From assembly GCF_030269445.1 (NCBI RefSeq), contig NZ_BSTJ01000006.1, positions 186,001 to 250,000 on the forward strand: a stretch of DNA of 64,000 bases. Direction: 5' to 3'. Position 1 is the stretch's first letter; the number at the start of each line of letters is the position of its first letter. Below the pieces are notes generated by a model. The model saw nothing but the letters and a program-made list of their open reading frames with translations. It did no database searches and was not told where the DNA came from. Position numbers and translations under genes: made by a program. Source of the stretch: Actinoallomurus iriomotensis (lineage in GTDB: Bacteria; Actinomycetota; Actinomycetes; Streptosporangiales; Streptosporangiaceae). Below, piece after piece: positions 37,214 through 48,586 of this stretch.

Positions 37214-38071
37214 ATGGCGCACGTGACCGCACAGATACTGGACGGCAAGGCGACCGCGGCGGAGATCCGTACGCGGCTCAAGGAGCGTGTCGCGGCCCTG
37301 CGTGAGCGCGGCATCGTCCCGGGGCTGGGCACGGTGCTCGTCGGCGACGACCCCGGCAGCCACGCGTACGTCGCGGGCAAGCACCGTGACTGCGCGGAGG
37401 TCGGCATCGCGAGCATCCGGCGCGACCTGCCCGCGACGGCGACGCAGGCGGACGTCGAGGCCGTCGTCGACGAGCTGAACGCGGACCCGACCTGCACCGG
37501 CTACATCGTGCAGCTTCCGCTGCCCAAGGGGCTGGACGAGCAGCGCGTGCTGGAGCGGATCGACCCGGCCAAGGACGCCGACGGCCTGCACCCGGTCAAC
37601 CTCGGCCGGCTCGTGCTGATGCAGCCGGGCGCGCTGCCGTGCACGCCGCGCGGCATCGTCGAACTGCTGCGCCGCTTCGACGTGCCCATCCGCGGCGCCG
37701 ACGTCACCGTGATCGGCCGCGGCGTCACCGTCGGCCGGGCGCTCGGCCTGCTGCTCGGCCGCCGCACCGAGAACGCCACCGTGACGACCTGCCACACGGG
37801 CACCAAGGACCTCGCCGCGCACACCCGCGGCGCCGACATCGTCGTGGTGGCCGCGGGCGTGCCCGGTCTCATCAAGCCCGACATGATCAAGCCCGGCGCG
37901 GCCGTGCTCGACGTCGGCATCACCCGTACGGACGCGGGACTGACCGGCGACGTGGACCCCGGCGTCCGCGAGGTCGCGGGCTGGCTCGCGCCGATGCCCG
38001 GAGGCGTGGGCCCGATGACCCGCGCCATGCTGCTCACGAACGTCGTGGAGGCCGCCGAGAAGGCCGCGTAG
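37214..38071 (+). CDS. folD: Methylene-tetrahydrofolate dehydrogenase/cyclohydrolase
   Basis: A 285-residue bifunctional enzyme making 10-formyl-tetrahydrofolate for PurN and PurH. The catalytic Tyr and Lys are in YVAGKHRDC. The NADP loop reads [13 protein letters not shown], where many homologues have GRSxxVGxP. The C-terminus has [17 protein letters not shown] 37214 and GTG 37223 are both possible starts. Confidence 0.96.
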   Translation: MAHVTAQILDGKATAAEIRTRLKERVAALRERGIVPGLGTVLVGDDPGSHAYVAGKHRDCAEVGIASIRRDLPATATQADVEAVVDELNADPTCTGYIVQLPLPKGLDEQRVLERIDPAKDADGLHPVNLGRLVLMQPGALPCTPRGIVELLRRFDVPIRGADVTVIGRGVTVGRALGLLLGRRTENATVTTCHTGTKDLAAHTRGADIVVVAAGVPGLIKPDMIKPGAAVLDVGITRTDAGLTGDVDPGVREVAGWLAPMPGGVGPMTRAMLLTNVVEAAEKAA

Positions 38072-38085
38072 CGCCGCTGGGCGGG

Positions 38086-38835
38086 TCAGCTCGCCGCGCG
38101 GCGGTTCGGTGCGCCCGGTGCGGCCGGACGCCGCGGGCCGGGCTGACGTGGGGCTCCCGGTGCTCCGCCCACCGCGCCGGCGCCACCGCCAGGCCGGGGA
38201 CCGTCCGGGCGCCGGGCGGTCTCCGGCGTACGGCCGCCCTGGGGCGGCACGTGCACCGGTGGCAGGGGGCGTACGAGGCCGAGTGCGATGACCTCGTTGG
38301 CCAGCCGAGTGCGCCGGTTGGCGCCCTCCGGGATGCGGAACTTCTGGTAGAGGCGCAGCAGGTGCTGCTTGACCGCGGCCTCGGTCACGACCAGGTCGGT
38401 CGCGATCTCGCGCGCCGTGGCGGGCGCCACGAACGCCTCGTCGGACAGTGCCGGCCGGCACAGCGACGTGAGCACGTCGATCTCCCGCCGCGTCAGGTCG
38501 GGCGCGACGGCCCGGCGCAGCTCGACGTCGGGATCGACGTCTTCGCGCGGGATGCCGCCCATCCGGCAGCGGGCGGCGCCGAAGCTGACGACGTCGGCGT
38601 CCTCGAGGACGCGCCGGGCGATCGGCCGTCCGTTGACTCGTGTGCCGTTGCGTGAGAGTCCGAGGTCCACCACGTAGACGTACGGGCCACGCCGGATCAA
38701 CTCCGCGTGCAGCCGGGAGACGCTGGGCTCGTCGAGCCGGATGTCGACACCCCGCCCCCGCCCGATCGTGGTCACCTCGGGTCGCAGCGGCAGTACGGTG
38801 CCGCTCTCCTCGATCCGTATGAACGGGCCCTCCAC
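38086..38835 (-). CDS. FHA domain fused to a LuxR-like helix-turn-helix
   Basis: A 249-residue protein. The FHA domain (about 18-90) shows TTIGRGRGVDIRL, SVSRLHAEL and GLSRNGTRVNG, the residues that bind phosphothreonine. Residues about 112-190 form a winged or LuxR-like HTH (LTRREIDVLTSLC, AREIATDLVVTEAAVKQHLL). The tail is Pro/Gly/Arg-rich. It could connect Ser/Thr kinase signalling to transcription. It is convergent with folD and its own promoter faces the DUF3017 gene. Confidence 0.88.
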   Translation of the reverse strand: MEGPFIRIEESGTVLPLRPEVTTIGRGRGVDIRLDEPSVSRLHAELIRRGPYVYVVDLGLSRNGTRVNGRPIARRVLEDADVVSFGAARCRMGGIPREDVDPDVELRRAVAPDLTRREIDVLTSLCRPALSDEAFVAPATAREIATDLVVTEAAVKQHLLRLYQKFRIPEGANRRTRLANEVIALGLVRPLPPVHVPPQGGRTPETARRPDGPRPGGGAGAVGGAPGAPRQPGPRRPAAPGAPNRRAAS

Positions 38836-39078
38836 GGCGGTCCCTCCCAGTTAGTTAGCGACCCCTGTCTGGCGGGTTACCCGGACCGGCCATGGTCACA
38901 CCATCCTACTCATCGGTAGGTACGAGTACGACGGGAATCTTGGGGCATGACGAGCATTTTGGACCGGTAAGTCACGGCCGCATTGACACCATCGTGACAA
39001 CCGAGACAGGACTTCTCGACCGTATTGTCAGGGCCGGGCCCCGGACGCCGCGCGTCCCGCGCTGCCAAGATAGGAGCC

Positions 39079-39534
39079 ATGTCAGAGCCGTACGGTCCGC
39101 CTGAGCCGGGCGGGTCGACCCAGCAGCCCTACGTCCCGGAGCCGCGCTCGGGGGCGGCCGACTCCCCCGGGCCGGTGGGGGATCCGGCCGGCCCGCACCC
39201 GAAGCCGGGTCCCTCGACCCCGCCGGCCGCGCGCGGGGGTGACCGGGCGCGGCCACGTCCGGCGGTGCCGCGCTGGCTCAGCCGGCTCCCGTACGCCTTC
39301 GTGCTGTGCGGGGTGGCGGCCGGCCTCATCGTCGTGGCCACTAATCACTTCCGGCGGGGAAGCATGCTCATCGCCGCCTCGGTGTTCATCGCGGCGCTCG
39401 CGCGGCTGGTGCTGCCGGAGAGCCAGGTGGGCATGCTGGCGGTGCGGCGCAGGTGGCTCGACGTGTTCCTCATGACGGCCGCCGCGGTCGGTATCACGCT
39501 TGTCGCATTTGTCGCGAAGGGGACCAGCGGCTGA
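39079..39534 (+). CDS. DUF3017 membrane protein
   Basis: A 151-residue protein. A Pro/Gly-rich cytoplasmic N-terminus (1-65) is followed by three membrane helices (about 72-88, 94-110 and 128-147). The DUF3017 family lies between folD and mdh in many actinomycetes, as here. The function is unknown. TAGGAG lies only two bases before ATG 39079, so spacing is tight. Confidence 0.88.
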   Translation: MSEPYGPPEPGGSTQQPYVPEPRSGAADSPGPVGDPAGPHPKPGPSTPPAARGGDRARPRPAVPRWLSRLPYAFVLCGVAAGLIVVATNHFRRGSMLIAASVFIAALARLVLPESQVGMLAVRRRWLDVFLMTAAAVGITLVAFVAKGTSG

Positions 39535-39652
39535 ATTACGCCGGCGCTCCGATAGCCTCATCAGCGAGCCCAACGAAGGACTGCTGACCAGTGTGGAGCG
39601 CAAGAGCCGATCGTGCCCTCGCTACCACGGCGTAAGAAGGGACAGCTACAGC

Positions 39653-40867
39653 ATGCCCAAGATCAAGGTAGCGGGCCCCGTCGTCGAACTCGACGGCGAC
39701 GAGATGACGCGGATCATCTGGCAATTCATCAAGGACCAGTTGATCCTGCCCTACCTGGACGTCGACCTGCGGTACTACGACCTGGGGATGGAGCACCGCG
39801 ACGCGACCGACGACCAGGTCACGGTCGACGCCGCCAACGCCATCAAGGAGCACGGTGTCGGCGTCAAGTGCGCCACCATCACCCCCGACGAGGCCCGGGT
39901 CGAGGAGTTCGGCCTGAAGAAGATGTGGCGGTCGCCGAACGGCACCATCCGCAACATCCTCGGCGGCGTCGTCTTCCGTGAGCCGATCGTCGTCTCCAAC
40001 ATCCCCCGGCTGGTGCCCGGCTGGACCAGGCCGATCATCATCGGCCGTCACGCCCACGGCGACCAGTACCGCGCCACCGACTTCGTCACCCCCGGCCCCG
40101 GCAAGCTGACGATCGCCTTCGAGCCCGCCGACGGCTCGGAGCCGATGGAGTTCCAGGTCGCCGAGTTCCCCGGCGGCGGCATCGCGATGGGGATGTACAA
40201 CTTCGACTCCTCCATCCGCGACTTCGCCCGCGCGACCATGCGGTACGCCCTCGACCGCAAGTTCCCGCTGTACCTCTCCACCAAGAACACGATCCTCAAG
40301 GCCTACGACGGCCGCTTCAAGGACCTGTTCGCCGAGGTCTTCGAGAGCGAGTTCAAGGCCGACTTCGAGGCCGCGGGCATCACCTACGAGCACCGCCTCA
40401 TCGACGACATGGTCGCCCAGGCCCTCAAGTGGGACGGCGGCTTCGTCTGGGCGACGAAGAACTACGACGGCGACGTGCAGTCCGACGTCGTCGCGCAGGG
40501 CTTCGGCTCGCTGGGCCTGATGACGTCCGTGCTGATGACCCCCGACGGCCGTACGGTCGAGGCGGAGGCCGCCCACGGCACCGTCACCCGGCACTACCGC
40601 CAGCACCAGCAGGGCAAGCCGACGTCGACCAACCCGATCGCGTCGATCTTCGCCTGGAGCCGGGGCCTGTCCCACCGCGGCAAGCTCGACAACACCCCCG
40701 CGGTGACCGAGTTCGCCAACACGCTGGAGAAGGTCTGCGTCGAGACCGTCGAGGGCGGCCAGATGACCAAGGACCTGGCGCTGCTCGTCGGCGGCGACCA
40801 GGGCTGGCTGACCACCCAGGAGTTCCTCACCGCGCTGGACGAGAACCTCCAGAAGAAGCTGGCCTGA
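39653..40867 (+). CDS. icd: NADP-dependent isocitrate dehydrogenase, dimeric type
   Basis: A 404-residue TCA enzyme of the eukaryote-like homodimeric type. The opening [14 protein letters not shown] and the loop SPNGTIRN, together with the Arg/Tyr/Lys/Asp set ([19 protein letters not shown]-like [17 protein letters not shown]), form the substrate site. [12 protein letters not shown] binds NADP. ATG 39653 has AAGGGA upstream. It lies before mdh, separated by a strong hairpin, so the two are likely separate units. Confidence 0.97.
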   Translation: MPKIKVAGPVVELDGDEMTRIIWQFIKDQLILPYLDVDLRYYDLGMEHRDATDDQVTVDAANAIKEHGVGVKCATITPDEARVEEFGLKKMWRSPNGTIRNILGGVVFREPIVVSNIPRLVPGWTRPIIIGRHAHGDQYRATDFVTPGPGKLTIAFEPADGSEPMEFQVAEFPGGGIAMGMYNFDSSIRDFARATMRYALDRKFPLYLSTKNTILKAYDGRFKDLFAEVFESEFKADFEAAGITYEHRLIDDMVAQALKWDGGFVWATKNYDGDVQSDVVAQGFGSLGLMTSVLMTPDGRTVEAEAAHGTVTRHYRQHQQGKPTSTNPIASIFAWSRGLSHRGKLDNTPAVTEFANTLEKVCVETVEGGQMTKDLALLVGGDQGWLTTQEFLTALDENLQKKLA

Positions 40868-40886
40868 CCCGGCTTCTCGCACTGAC

Positions 40887-40916
40887 GGGGACGTCGCGGC
40901 GCGCCGCGGCGTCCCC
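40887..40916 (+). terminator. Strong hairpin after icd
   Basis: GGGGACG (40887-40893) and CGTCCCC (40910-40916) frame an inner CGCGG/CCGCG stem. It lies 20 bases past the icd stop. Confidence 0.7.
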
Positions 40917-40958
40917 GTTCGCGTACCCACGGAGACCGCCGGAAAGGCCGCACGGTAG

Positions 40959-42026
<1,068 letters not shown>

Positions 42027-42039
42027 CGCTGACCGGACG

Positions 42040-42071
42040 ACGGCCGCCGGGGTGCACGCCCCGGCGGCCGT
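42040..42071 (+). terminator. Strong terminator between mdh and a convergent gene
   Basis: ACGGCCGCCGGGG (42040-42052) and CCCCGGCGGCCGT (42059-42071) form a perfect 13-bp stem with a 6-base loop. It can serve both convergent genes. Confidence 0.8.
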
Positions 42072-42077
42072 TCGCGT

Positions 42078-42458
42078 TCATTCGGCCTGAGCCGACCTGG
42101 CCCGCCGCGCGCGGCGCAGGAGGTGGACGGCGGTGACGAGCGGGCCGGCGATCGCCAGCACGAGCAGGGGAATCCCGACCCAGCCGGGGATCGTCGTGCC
42201 GGTGCACTGTCCGTGGTGTCCGGACGAGTCGTCGACATAGACGCAGGTACGGGTCGGCGAGAAGGCGATGAGCCCGACCGCGACGGCGAGCCCACCGGGC
42301 CAGATGAGCAGCCCGACGAGCTTGTCCCGCAACGTCCACCGCCGGGAGACGAGAAGCATGACCGCCCCGGCCACCCACCCGGCCACCGGAACGATCACCC
42401 CTCCGACGAGGAGAAGGAACACCGTCAACGCGTCATACCGCCGCATGCGTCCCAGCAT
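42078..42458 (-). CDS. Small membrane protein, unknown function
   Basis: A 126-residue protein with three hydrophobic helices (about 9-35, 48-64 and 91-110). A short outside loop carries two cysteines ([15 protein letters not shown]). No family is recognised. ATG 42458 and ATG 42446 are both possible. It is convergent with mdh, sharing the hairpin between them. Confidence 0.7.
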   Translation of the reverse strand: MLGRMRRYDALTVFLLLVGGVIVPVAGWVAGAVMLLVSRRWTLRDKLVGLLIWPGGLAVAVGLIAFSPTRTCVYVDDSSGHHGQCTGTTIPGWVGIPLLVLAIAGPLVTAVHLLRRARRARSAQAE

Positions 42459-42519
42459 GGCGGTTCCAGGGCGCGGGTCATGCCGATTTCGATGATCCGC
42501 CGACGCGAAGATCGGGCGG

Positions 42520-42528
42520 TTGTCCACA
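42520..42528 (+). promoter_or_regulatory. Second isolated DnaA-box-like sequence TTGTCCACA
   Basis: The same exact nine bases as at 31623. It lies in the 225-base gap before galK, in which I can support no gene. It is not part of an origin-like cluster. Confidence 0.3.
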
Positions 42529-42683
42529 GGGGCGCCGCGAACCTTCGACGTGCGGGGCCGCGTTCGGTCCGACGCAGGTCACCGCCGCCGCCAAGATCAC
42601 GGAGGCGTCGGCGCAGATGGCCACGCGGCTCAGAACCGACGTCGATGCCGAACTCGGCCTGTGGAACGCTGATCCGCGGCGAG

Positions 42684-43793
<1,110 letters not shown>

Positions 43794-43820
43794 GTCGCCG
43801 CTCCTCGAATCGAGCAGCGA

Positions 43821-44930
43821 TCATATCGGCAGGCCGGAGGGGAACAGCGGCTCGGTGGCCCGCTCCAGCGCGATGCACACGGCGCCGGTCGCGACCGCCT
43901 CGTCGCCGAGCTCCCCGGCGACGATCTCCGGCGTGTGCGGGCAGAGCGAGGAGAGACGTTCGCGTAGCCCGGTGATGATCAGGTCGCCGGCGCGCGACAG
44001 GCCGCCGCCCACGACGACCAGCGCGGGGTCGACCGCCAGCAGCAGCGCCGCCGCGCCCGTCGCCAGGTCGTCGGTGAAGGTCTCCACGGCCGCGACCGCC
44101 TCCGGCTCGCCGTCGCGCGCCGCGGCGAACACCGACGCCAGGTCGCCGGCCGAGGACACGGCCGCCAGCAGCCGGTCCGGGGCGCCCTCCCAGCGCAGGA
44201 CCGGGAGCAGTCCCAGCTCGCCGGCCCCGCCCCGGTGGCCTCGGTGGAGCCGGCCGCCGATCAGGATGCCGGCGGCGATCCGGTTGCCCGCGAGCAGGCA
44301 CACGGCGTCGCTCACATGCCGGGACGCGCCGCGCCAGTGCTCGGCGACGGTCGCCAGATTGGCGTCGTTCCCCACGACGACGTTCTCCGCGACCGCTCCA
44401 AGGGCGCGCGGCAGGTTCAGGCCCGTCCAGCCGGGCAGCACCGTGCACAGGGTCACCGTGCCGTCGCGCACGACACCGGGCGTGCCGATCCCGACGGCGC
44501 GAAGGCGGCCGGCGGGCACCCCGCTCGACGTCAGGCACCGTTCCAGGGTCCGGCGGGTCGCCGAGAGCCGCCCGCCGGCGTCCTGCGAGGGACTCACCTC
44601 GGTACGGAGGACGTGGCGTACCTCACCCTCCAGGTCGGCCAGCATGACGAGGATCGTGTGGACGCCGATGTCGACGCCGGCCACGAACCCCTCATCGGCG
44701 GCGAACCGGAAGCGCCGGGCCGGGCGTCCCGCGCCCCCGGGCTCCGGCGGCAGTTCGCGTACGACGCGGCGGCCGACGAAGTCGTCGACGACGTCCTCCA
44801 CAGTCGGGCGCGACAGCCCGGTGGCCTCACTGACCTCGCTCAGCGTCCGCGGCCCCCGCGCGTACAGCGCGGCCAGGACGTCGGCGGAGTTCAGCCGGCG
44901 CAGACGCGATGGGGTGCCGCCCTCTCCCAT
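43821..44930 (-). CDS. ROK family transcriptional repressor
   Basis: A 369-residue repressor. A winged HTH (about 10-60, TLSEVSEATGLSRPTVEDVV) is followed by the ROK sugar-binding domain (GVDIGVHTILVMLAD, GNDANLATVAEHW, GAGELG). The zinc-binding cysteine motif common in ROK kinases is absent. Like NagC/XylR relatives it likely binds a sugar and leaves DNA. It is divergent from the Gfo/Idh gene with a 25-bp palindrome between, which I take as its operator. ATG 44930 was chosen by the start of the HTH region. Confidence 0.94.
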   Translation of the reverse strand: MGEGGTPSRLRRLNSADVLAALYARGPRTLSEVSEATGLSRPTVEDVVDDFVGRRVVRELPPEPGGAGRPARRFRFAADEGFVAGVDIGVHTILVMLADLEGEVRHVLRTEVSPSQDAGGRLSATRRTLERCLTSSGVPAGRLRAVGIGTPGVVRDGTVTLCTVLPGWTGLNLPRALGAVAENVVVGNDANLATVAEHWRGASRHVSDAVCLLAGNRIAAGILIGGRLHRGHRGGAGELGLLPVLRWEGAPDRLLAAVSSAGDLASVFAAARDGEPEAVAAVETFTDDLATGAAALLLAVDPALVVVGGGLSRAGDLIITGLRERLSSLCPHTPEIVAGELGDEAVATGAVCIALERATEPLFPSGLPI

Positions 44931-44941
44931 GACGCACTCCC

Positions 44942-44970
44942 TTGACTTGAGCACCGACCGGCTCATTATT
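44942..44970 (+). promoter_or_regulatory. Candidate promoter of the Gfo/Idh operon (TTGACT, 17 bp, ATTATT)
   Basis: TTGACT at 44942-44947 and ATTATT at 44965-44970 are 17 bases apart. The -10 runs into the palindrome, so the predicted start site lies inside the operator. Confidence 0.5.
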
Positions 44971-44990
44971 AAACGAACTTCCTTTAATAA
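44966..44990. promoter_or_regulatory. 25-bp near-perfect palindrome, ROK operator candidate
   Basis: Arms TTATTAAAcGAA (44966-44977) and TTCcTTTAATAA (44979-44990) are inverted copies around a central C, with a single mismatch. It is strikingly AT-rich in GC-rich DNA, lies 13 bases before the Gfo/Idh ATG, and sits in the middle of a divergent ROK/target pair. Form and position match known ROK operators. Confidence 0.8.
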
Positions 44991-45003
44991 GTGAGGGCAG
45001 GGC

Positions 45004-46269
45004 ATGCCGGTCACATTGGCGGTGGCAGGAGCGGGCATCCGCGGCCGGGACTACGCGCGCCACGCCGCGGCGGGCGGGCGCGCCCGGCTGGTCGCGGTGG
45101 CCGAGCCGGACGAGCGTCGTCGTACGGCGATCGCCGCCGAGCACGGGCTGCCGTCCGAGAACGTCTTCGCCGACTGGCGGGACCTCGCCGCCCGGCCCAG
45201 GCTCGCCGACGCGATGATCGTCGCGACGCAGGACGCCCAGCACGTCGAGCCCGCGGTCGCCTTCGCCGGCCTCGGCTACCACCTGCTGCTCGAGAAGCCG
45301 ATGGCGCCCACCGAGGCCGGGTCGCGAAAGATCGCCGAGGCCGTCGAGCGGTCCGGGGTCATGCTCGCCGTCTGCCACGTCATGCGCTACTCCGCCTACA
45401 CCCGCGCGCTCAAGGACCTGCTCGACCAGGGGCGGATCGGCGACGTGGTCAACGTCCAGCACCTGGAGCCGGTCGGCTGGTGGCACTTCGCCCATTCGTT
45501 CGTGCGCGGCAACTGGCGCAGCGAGCGCCTGTCCTCGCCGATGCTGCTCGCCAAGTGCTGCCACGACGTCGACTGGCTCGCCCACGTCATCGGACGGCCG
45601 GCGCGGCGGGTGTCGTCCTTCGGCGGCCTGATCCACTTCCGGCCGGAGAACCGTCCCGCCGGGGCGGCCGACCGCTGCCTGGACTGCGCGGTCGAGCCCG
45701 ACTGCCCGTACTCCGCCCCGCGCATCTACTTCCGTCTGGCCGGCGAGCCGGAGCGACGGGGATGGCCGCACACCGCGCTCACCGCGGACACCTCGCCGGA
45801 GGGCGTACGCGAGGCTCTGCGCACCGGCCCGTACGGGCGATGCGTGTACGGCGGTGACAACGACGTCGCCGACCAGCAGGTCGTCATGATCGAGTACGAG
45901 GGCGGCGTCACCGCCTCGCTCACCGTCACGGCGTTCACCCCCATGAGCTCCCGCCGGACGCGTGTCTTCGGCACGCGCGGCGCGATCGAGGGCGACGGGC
46001 GCGGCCTCACGGTCCACGACTTCGTCACCGGGCGGCGCGAACTCGTCGAGACCGGTGACGACGAGGCCGCGCTCGACGGTGACCACGGCGGCGCCGACCG
46101 GGCGCTGGTGGAGGCGTTCGTCACGGCGCTCGCCGCCGGCGACCCGGCGCCGCTGCTCACCGACGCGCGTACCTCGCTCGACAGCCACCGGCTCGTCTGG
46201 GCCGCCGAGCGCGCGCGGCGCACCGGGACCGTCGTCACCCTCACCGAGCCGTCCCCCCGATCGGAGTGA
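45004..46269 (+). CDS. Gfo/Idh/MocA family sugar oxidoreductase
   Basis: A 421-residue NAD(P)-dependent enzyme. The nucleotide loop is VAGAGIRGRDYARH, the catalytic Lys is in LLEKPMAPT, and CCHDVDWLAHVIG holds the active-site His/Asp. A Cys group (DRCLDCAVEPDCPYSAPR, about 220-237) may bind metal and is seen in a subgroup of sugar-acting members. GAGGGCAGGG precedes the ATG. It is read with the sugar-binding lipoprotein gene behind it and is probably repressed by the divergent ROK protein. Confidence 0.92.
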   Translation: MPVTLAVAGAGIRGRDYARHAAAGGRARLVAVAEPDERRRTAIAAEHGLPSENVFADWRDLAARPRLADAMIVATQDAQHVEPAVAFAGLGYHLLLEKPMAPTEAGSRKIAEAVERSGVMLAVCHVMRYSAYTRALKDLLDQGRIGDVVNVQHLEPVGWWHFAHSFVRGNWRSERLSSPMLLAKCCHDVDWLAHVIGRPARRVSSFGGLIHFRPENRPAGAADRCLDCAVEPDCPYSAPRIYFRLAGEPERRGWPHTALTADTSPEGVREALRTGPYGRCVYGGDNDVADQQVVMIEYEGGVTASLTVTAFTPMSSRRTRVFGTRGAIEGDGRGLTVHDFVTGRRELVETGDDEAALDGDHGGADRALVEAFVTALAAGDPAPLLTDARTSLDSHRLVWAAERARRTGTVVTLTEPSPRSE

Positions 46270-46271
46270 CC

Positions 46272-47531
46272 ATGAACCCTGCACGCTGGGCCGCGGCGGG
46301 CGCGGCACTGGCCGTGACGCTGGCCGGCGGCTGCTCGTCCGGCTCGTCGGCGGACTCCTCCGGCCGCGGGCCGATCACCTGGGCCATGTTCAAGGAACCG
46401 ACCGGGGCGCTGACGAAGATCGTCGATGTGTGGAACCGCGCCCGCCCGCGCGAGAAGGTCAGGGTGGTCGAACTGCCCGAGGCCGCCGACGCCCAGCGGC
46501 AGCAGCTCATCCAGAACGCCCAGATCAAGTCCGACGCGTTCGACGTGGTCACGCTCGACGCCGTCTGGACCGCCGAGTTCGCCGCGAACCGCTGGGTCGA
46601 ACCGATCGACGCGAAGACGCTGCCCACCGGCGCCTTCCTCGCACCGTCGCTGCGCACCGGGGAGTACCGCGGCCGGCTGTACGCCGTGCCGTGGCTGACC
46701 GGCGCGGGGCTGCTCTACTACCGCACCGACCTGCTGAAGAAGGCCGACATCACCCGGCCTCCGGTCACCTGGGCCGAGCTGACCGCCGACTGCGCCGAGG
46801 TCCGCAGGACCAAGGACATCGGCTGCTACGCCGGGCAGTACGACAAGTACGAGGGCCTCACCGTGAACTTCAGCGAGGCGGTCGCCAGTGCGGGCGGCCA
46901 GGTCATCGACGCCTCGGGCCGCCCGGCCCTCGGCACGCCCGAGGCCCTCCACGGCCTGGAGTTCCTCGTGAACGGCTTCAAGGACGGCACGATCCCGCGC
47001 GCCGCCATCGGGTACCAGGAGGAGAACGGCCGCCGCGACTTCGAGGCCGGGCGGCTGCTGTTCCACCGCAACTGGGGCTATGTGTACTCCACCGCGGGAA
47101 AGACCGACGGCGCCAGCAAGGTGGCCGGCCGGTTCGGGGTCGCGCCGCTGCCCGGCCTGAACGGCCCGGGCACCTCCACCCTCGGCGGCAACAACCTCGC
47201 CGTTTCGTCCTTCTCCCGGCACCGGCGGACGGCCCTGGACTTCCTGGCGTACGCGACCGGGAAGGAGGCCGAGAAGAGCTTCGGGCTCACCAGCGCCTAT
47301 CCCATGTCGCTCACGGCGCTGTACTCCGACGCCGACCTGGTCAAGGCACAGCCGTACCTGCCGACGATGCTGAAGTCGATCCAGGGCGCCCGGCCACGGC
47401 CGCAGGTCGTCCGCTACGGCGACGTCACCGCGGCGATCCAGAAGGACGTCTACGCCGCCCTGCACGGCGACACCGGCCCCCAGCAGGCCCTGGCGCGGCT
47501 CCAGGCCGAGCTGGGCCCGCTGACCCGCTGA
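46272..47531 (+). CDS. Extracellular sugar-binding lipoprotein of an ABC importer
   Basis: A 419-residue family-1 solute-binding protein. The signal ends in the lipobox LAGGC (near Cys22), then Ser/Gly-rich linker. MSLTALYSDADLV and WAMFKEPTGALTKIVDVWN fit oligosaccharide binders. ATG 46272 has GGAG five bases upstream; GTG 46266 would overlap the previous stop. No permease or ATPase genes follow: the next gene, galE, is convergent. It must use a shared transporter or one coded elsewhere. Confidence 0.92.
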   Translation: MNPARWAAAGAALAVTLAGGCSSGSSADSSGRGPITWAMFKEPTGALTKIVDVWNRARPREKVRVVELPEAADAQRQQLIQNAQIKSDAFDVVTLDAVWTAEFAANRWVEPIDAKTLPTGAFLAPSLRTGEYRGRLYAVPWLTGAGLLYYRTDLLKKADITRPPVTWAELTADCAEVRRTKDIGCYAGQYDKYEGLTVNFSEAVASAGGQVIDASGRPALGTPEALHGLEFLVNGFKDGTIPRAAIGYQEENGRRDFEAGRLLFHRNWGYVYSTAGKTDGASKVAGRFGVAPLPGLNGPGTSTLGGNNLAVSSFSRHRRTALDFLAYATGKEAEKSFGLTSAYPMSLTALYSDADLVKAQPYLPTMLKSIQGARPRPQVVRYGDVTAAIQKDVYAALHGDTGPQQALARLQAELGPLTR

Positions 47532-47540
47532 CGAGCGGGC

Positions 47541-48488
47541 TCAGGACCGCATGAACTCCCACGCGTCGGCCACCATCGCCCGCAGGTCGCGCTCGGGCTT
47601 CCAGCCCAGCCGGTCGGTGATCTTGGCGGAGGAGGCGATCAGCACGGCCGGATCGCCGGGTCGCCGAGGGCTCTCGACCGCCGGGATCGGCTCGCCGGTG
47701 ACCTCACGGCAGACGTCGATGACCTCGCGCACGGAGTACCCCGAGCCGCTGCCCAGGTTGAAGATCTCGTGTTCGCCGGGCGCGCAGGCGTCGAGGGCGA
47801 GCAGGTGCGCCACGGCCAGGTCCACGACGTGGATGTAGTCGCGAACGCAGGTGCCGTCGGCGGTCGGGTAGTCGGTGCCGAAGATCGAGACCGACTCGCG
47901 CTTCCCCTGGGGGACCGCGAGGACGTTCGGGATCAGGTGCGTCTCGACGGTGTGCCGCTCGCCGTACGCGCCGTACGCCCCGGCGACGTTGAAGTAGCGC
48001 AGGCTGACCCCGCCGATCCCGTACATGCGGGCGTACTCGGCGAGGGTCGTGTCGATGGCGAGCTTGGACGCGCCGTACGGGTTGGTCGGCCGGGTCGGGT
48101 CGGTCTCGAGGATCGGGGTGCGCTCCGGCTCGCCGTACGTCGCCGCCGTGGAGGAGAAGACGATGCGCGGGGTCCGGTGCACGCGCATGGCGTCCAGCAG
48201 GGCGAGCGACTCGCCGAGGTTCTTGTCCCAGTACAGACCGGGCTTTTCCACCGACTCGCCCACGAGGGACTTGGCCGCGAAGTGCAGGACGCCGTCGAAG
48301 CCCTCCGCGAGCACGTCGCCGGCCGCCTCACGGAGCGTCGCGTGGATCAGCGGAACACCCGCCGGGACGGCGTCGCCGTGCCCGGTCGAGCAGTCGTCCA
48401 GCACGACGACCTCGTGCCCGGCCTCCAGCAGTTTCGCCGCGACGACACTGCCGATGTAGCCGGCGCCCCCCGTGACGAGAAGCTTCAT
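47541..48488 (-). CDS. galE: UDP-glucose 4-epimerase
   Basis: A 315-residue short-chain dehydrogenase-type epimerase of the Leloir pathway. The NAD loop is [11 protein letters not shown]; the catalytic Tyr-Lys pair is in [23 protein letters not shown] holds the Ser/Thr. It interconverts UDP-galactose and UDP-glucose, feeding cell-wall sugars. An AGGAGG site precedes the ATG. galK lies in the same locus but is not co-transcribed. Confidence 0.96.
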   Translation of the reverse strand: MKLLVTGGAGYIGSVVAAKLLEAGHEVVVLDDCSTGHGDAVPAGVPLIHATLREAAGDVLAEGFDGVLHFAAKSLVGESVEKPGLYWDKNLGESLALLDAMRVHRTPRIVFSSTAATYGEPERTPILETDPTRPTNPYGASKLAIDTTLAEYARMYGIGGVSLRYFNVAGAYGAYGERHTVETHLIPNVLAVPQGKRESVSIFGTDYPTADGTCVRDYIHVVDLAVAHLLALDACAPGEHEIFNLGSGSGYSVREVIDVCREVTGEPIPAVESPRRPGDPAVLIASSAKITDRLGWKPERDLRAMVADAWEFMRS

Positions 48489-48586
48489 CAGGACCTCCTG
48501 TATTCATGAACGGGTACGCTTACAGCTCTAGTCTTTCCGACAACCAACCAGGACATGGACGCCCCACATAGACATCGGCGTCTCCC

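Noticed and set aside
42459-42683. Possible small gene before galK
   Set aside because: Frames on both strands are short, lack ribosome sites and match nothing I know.
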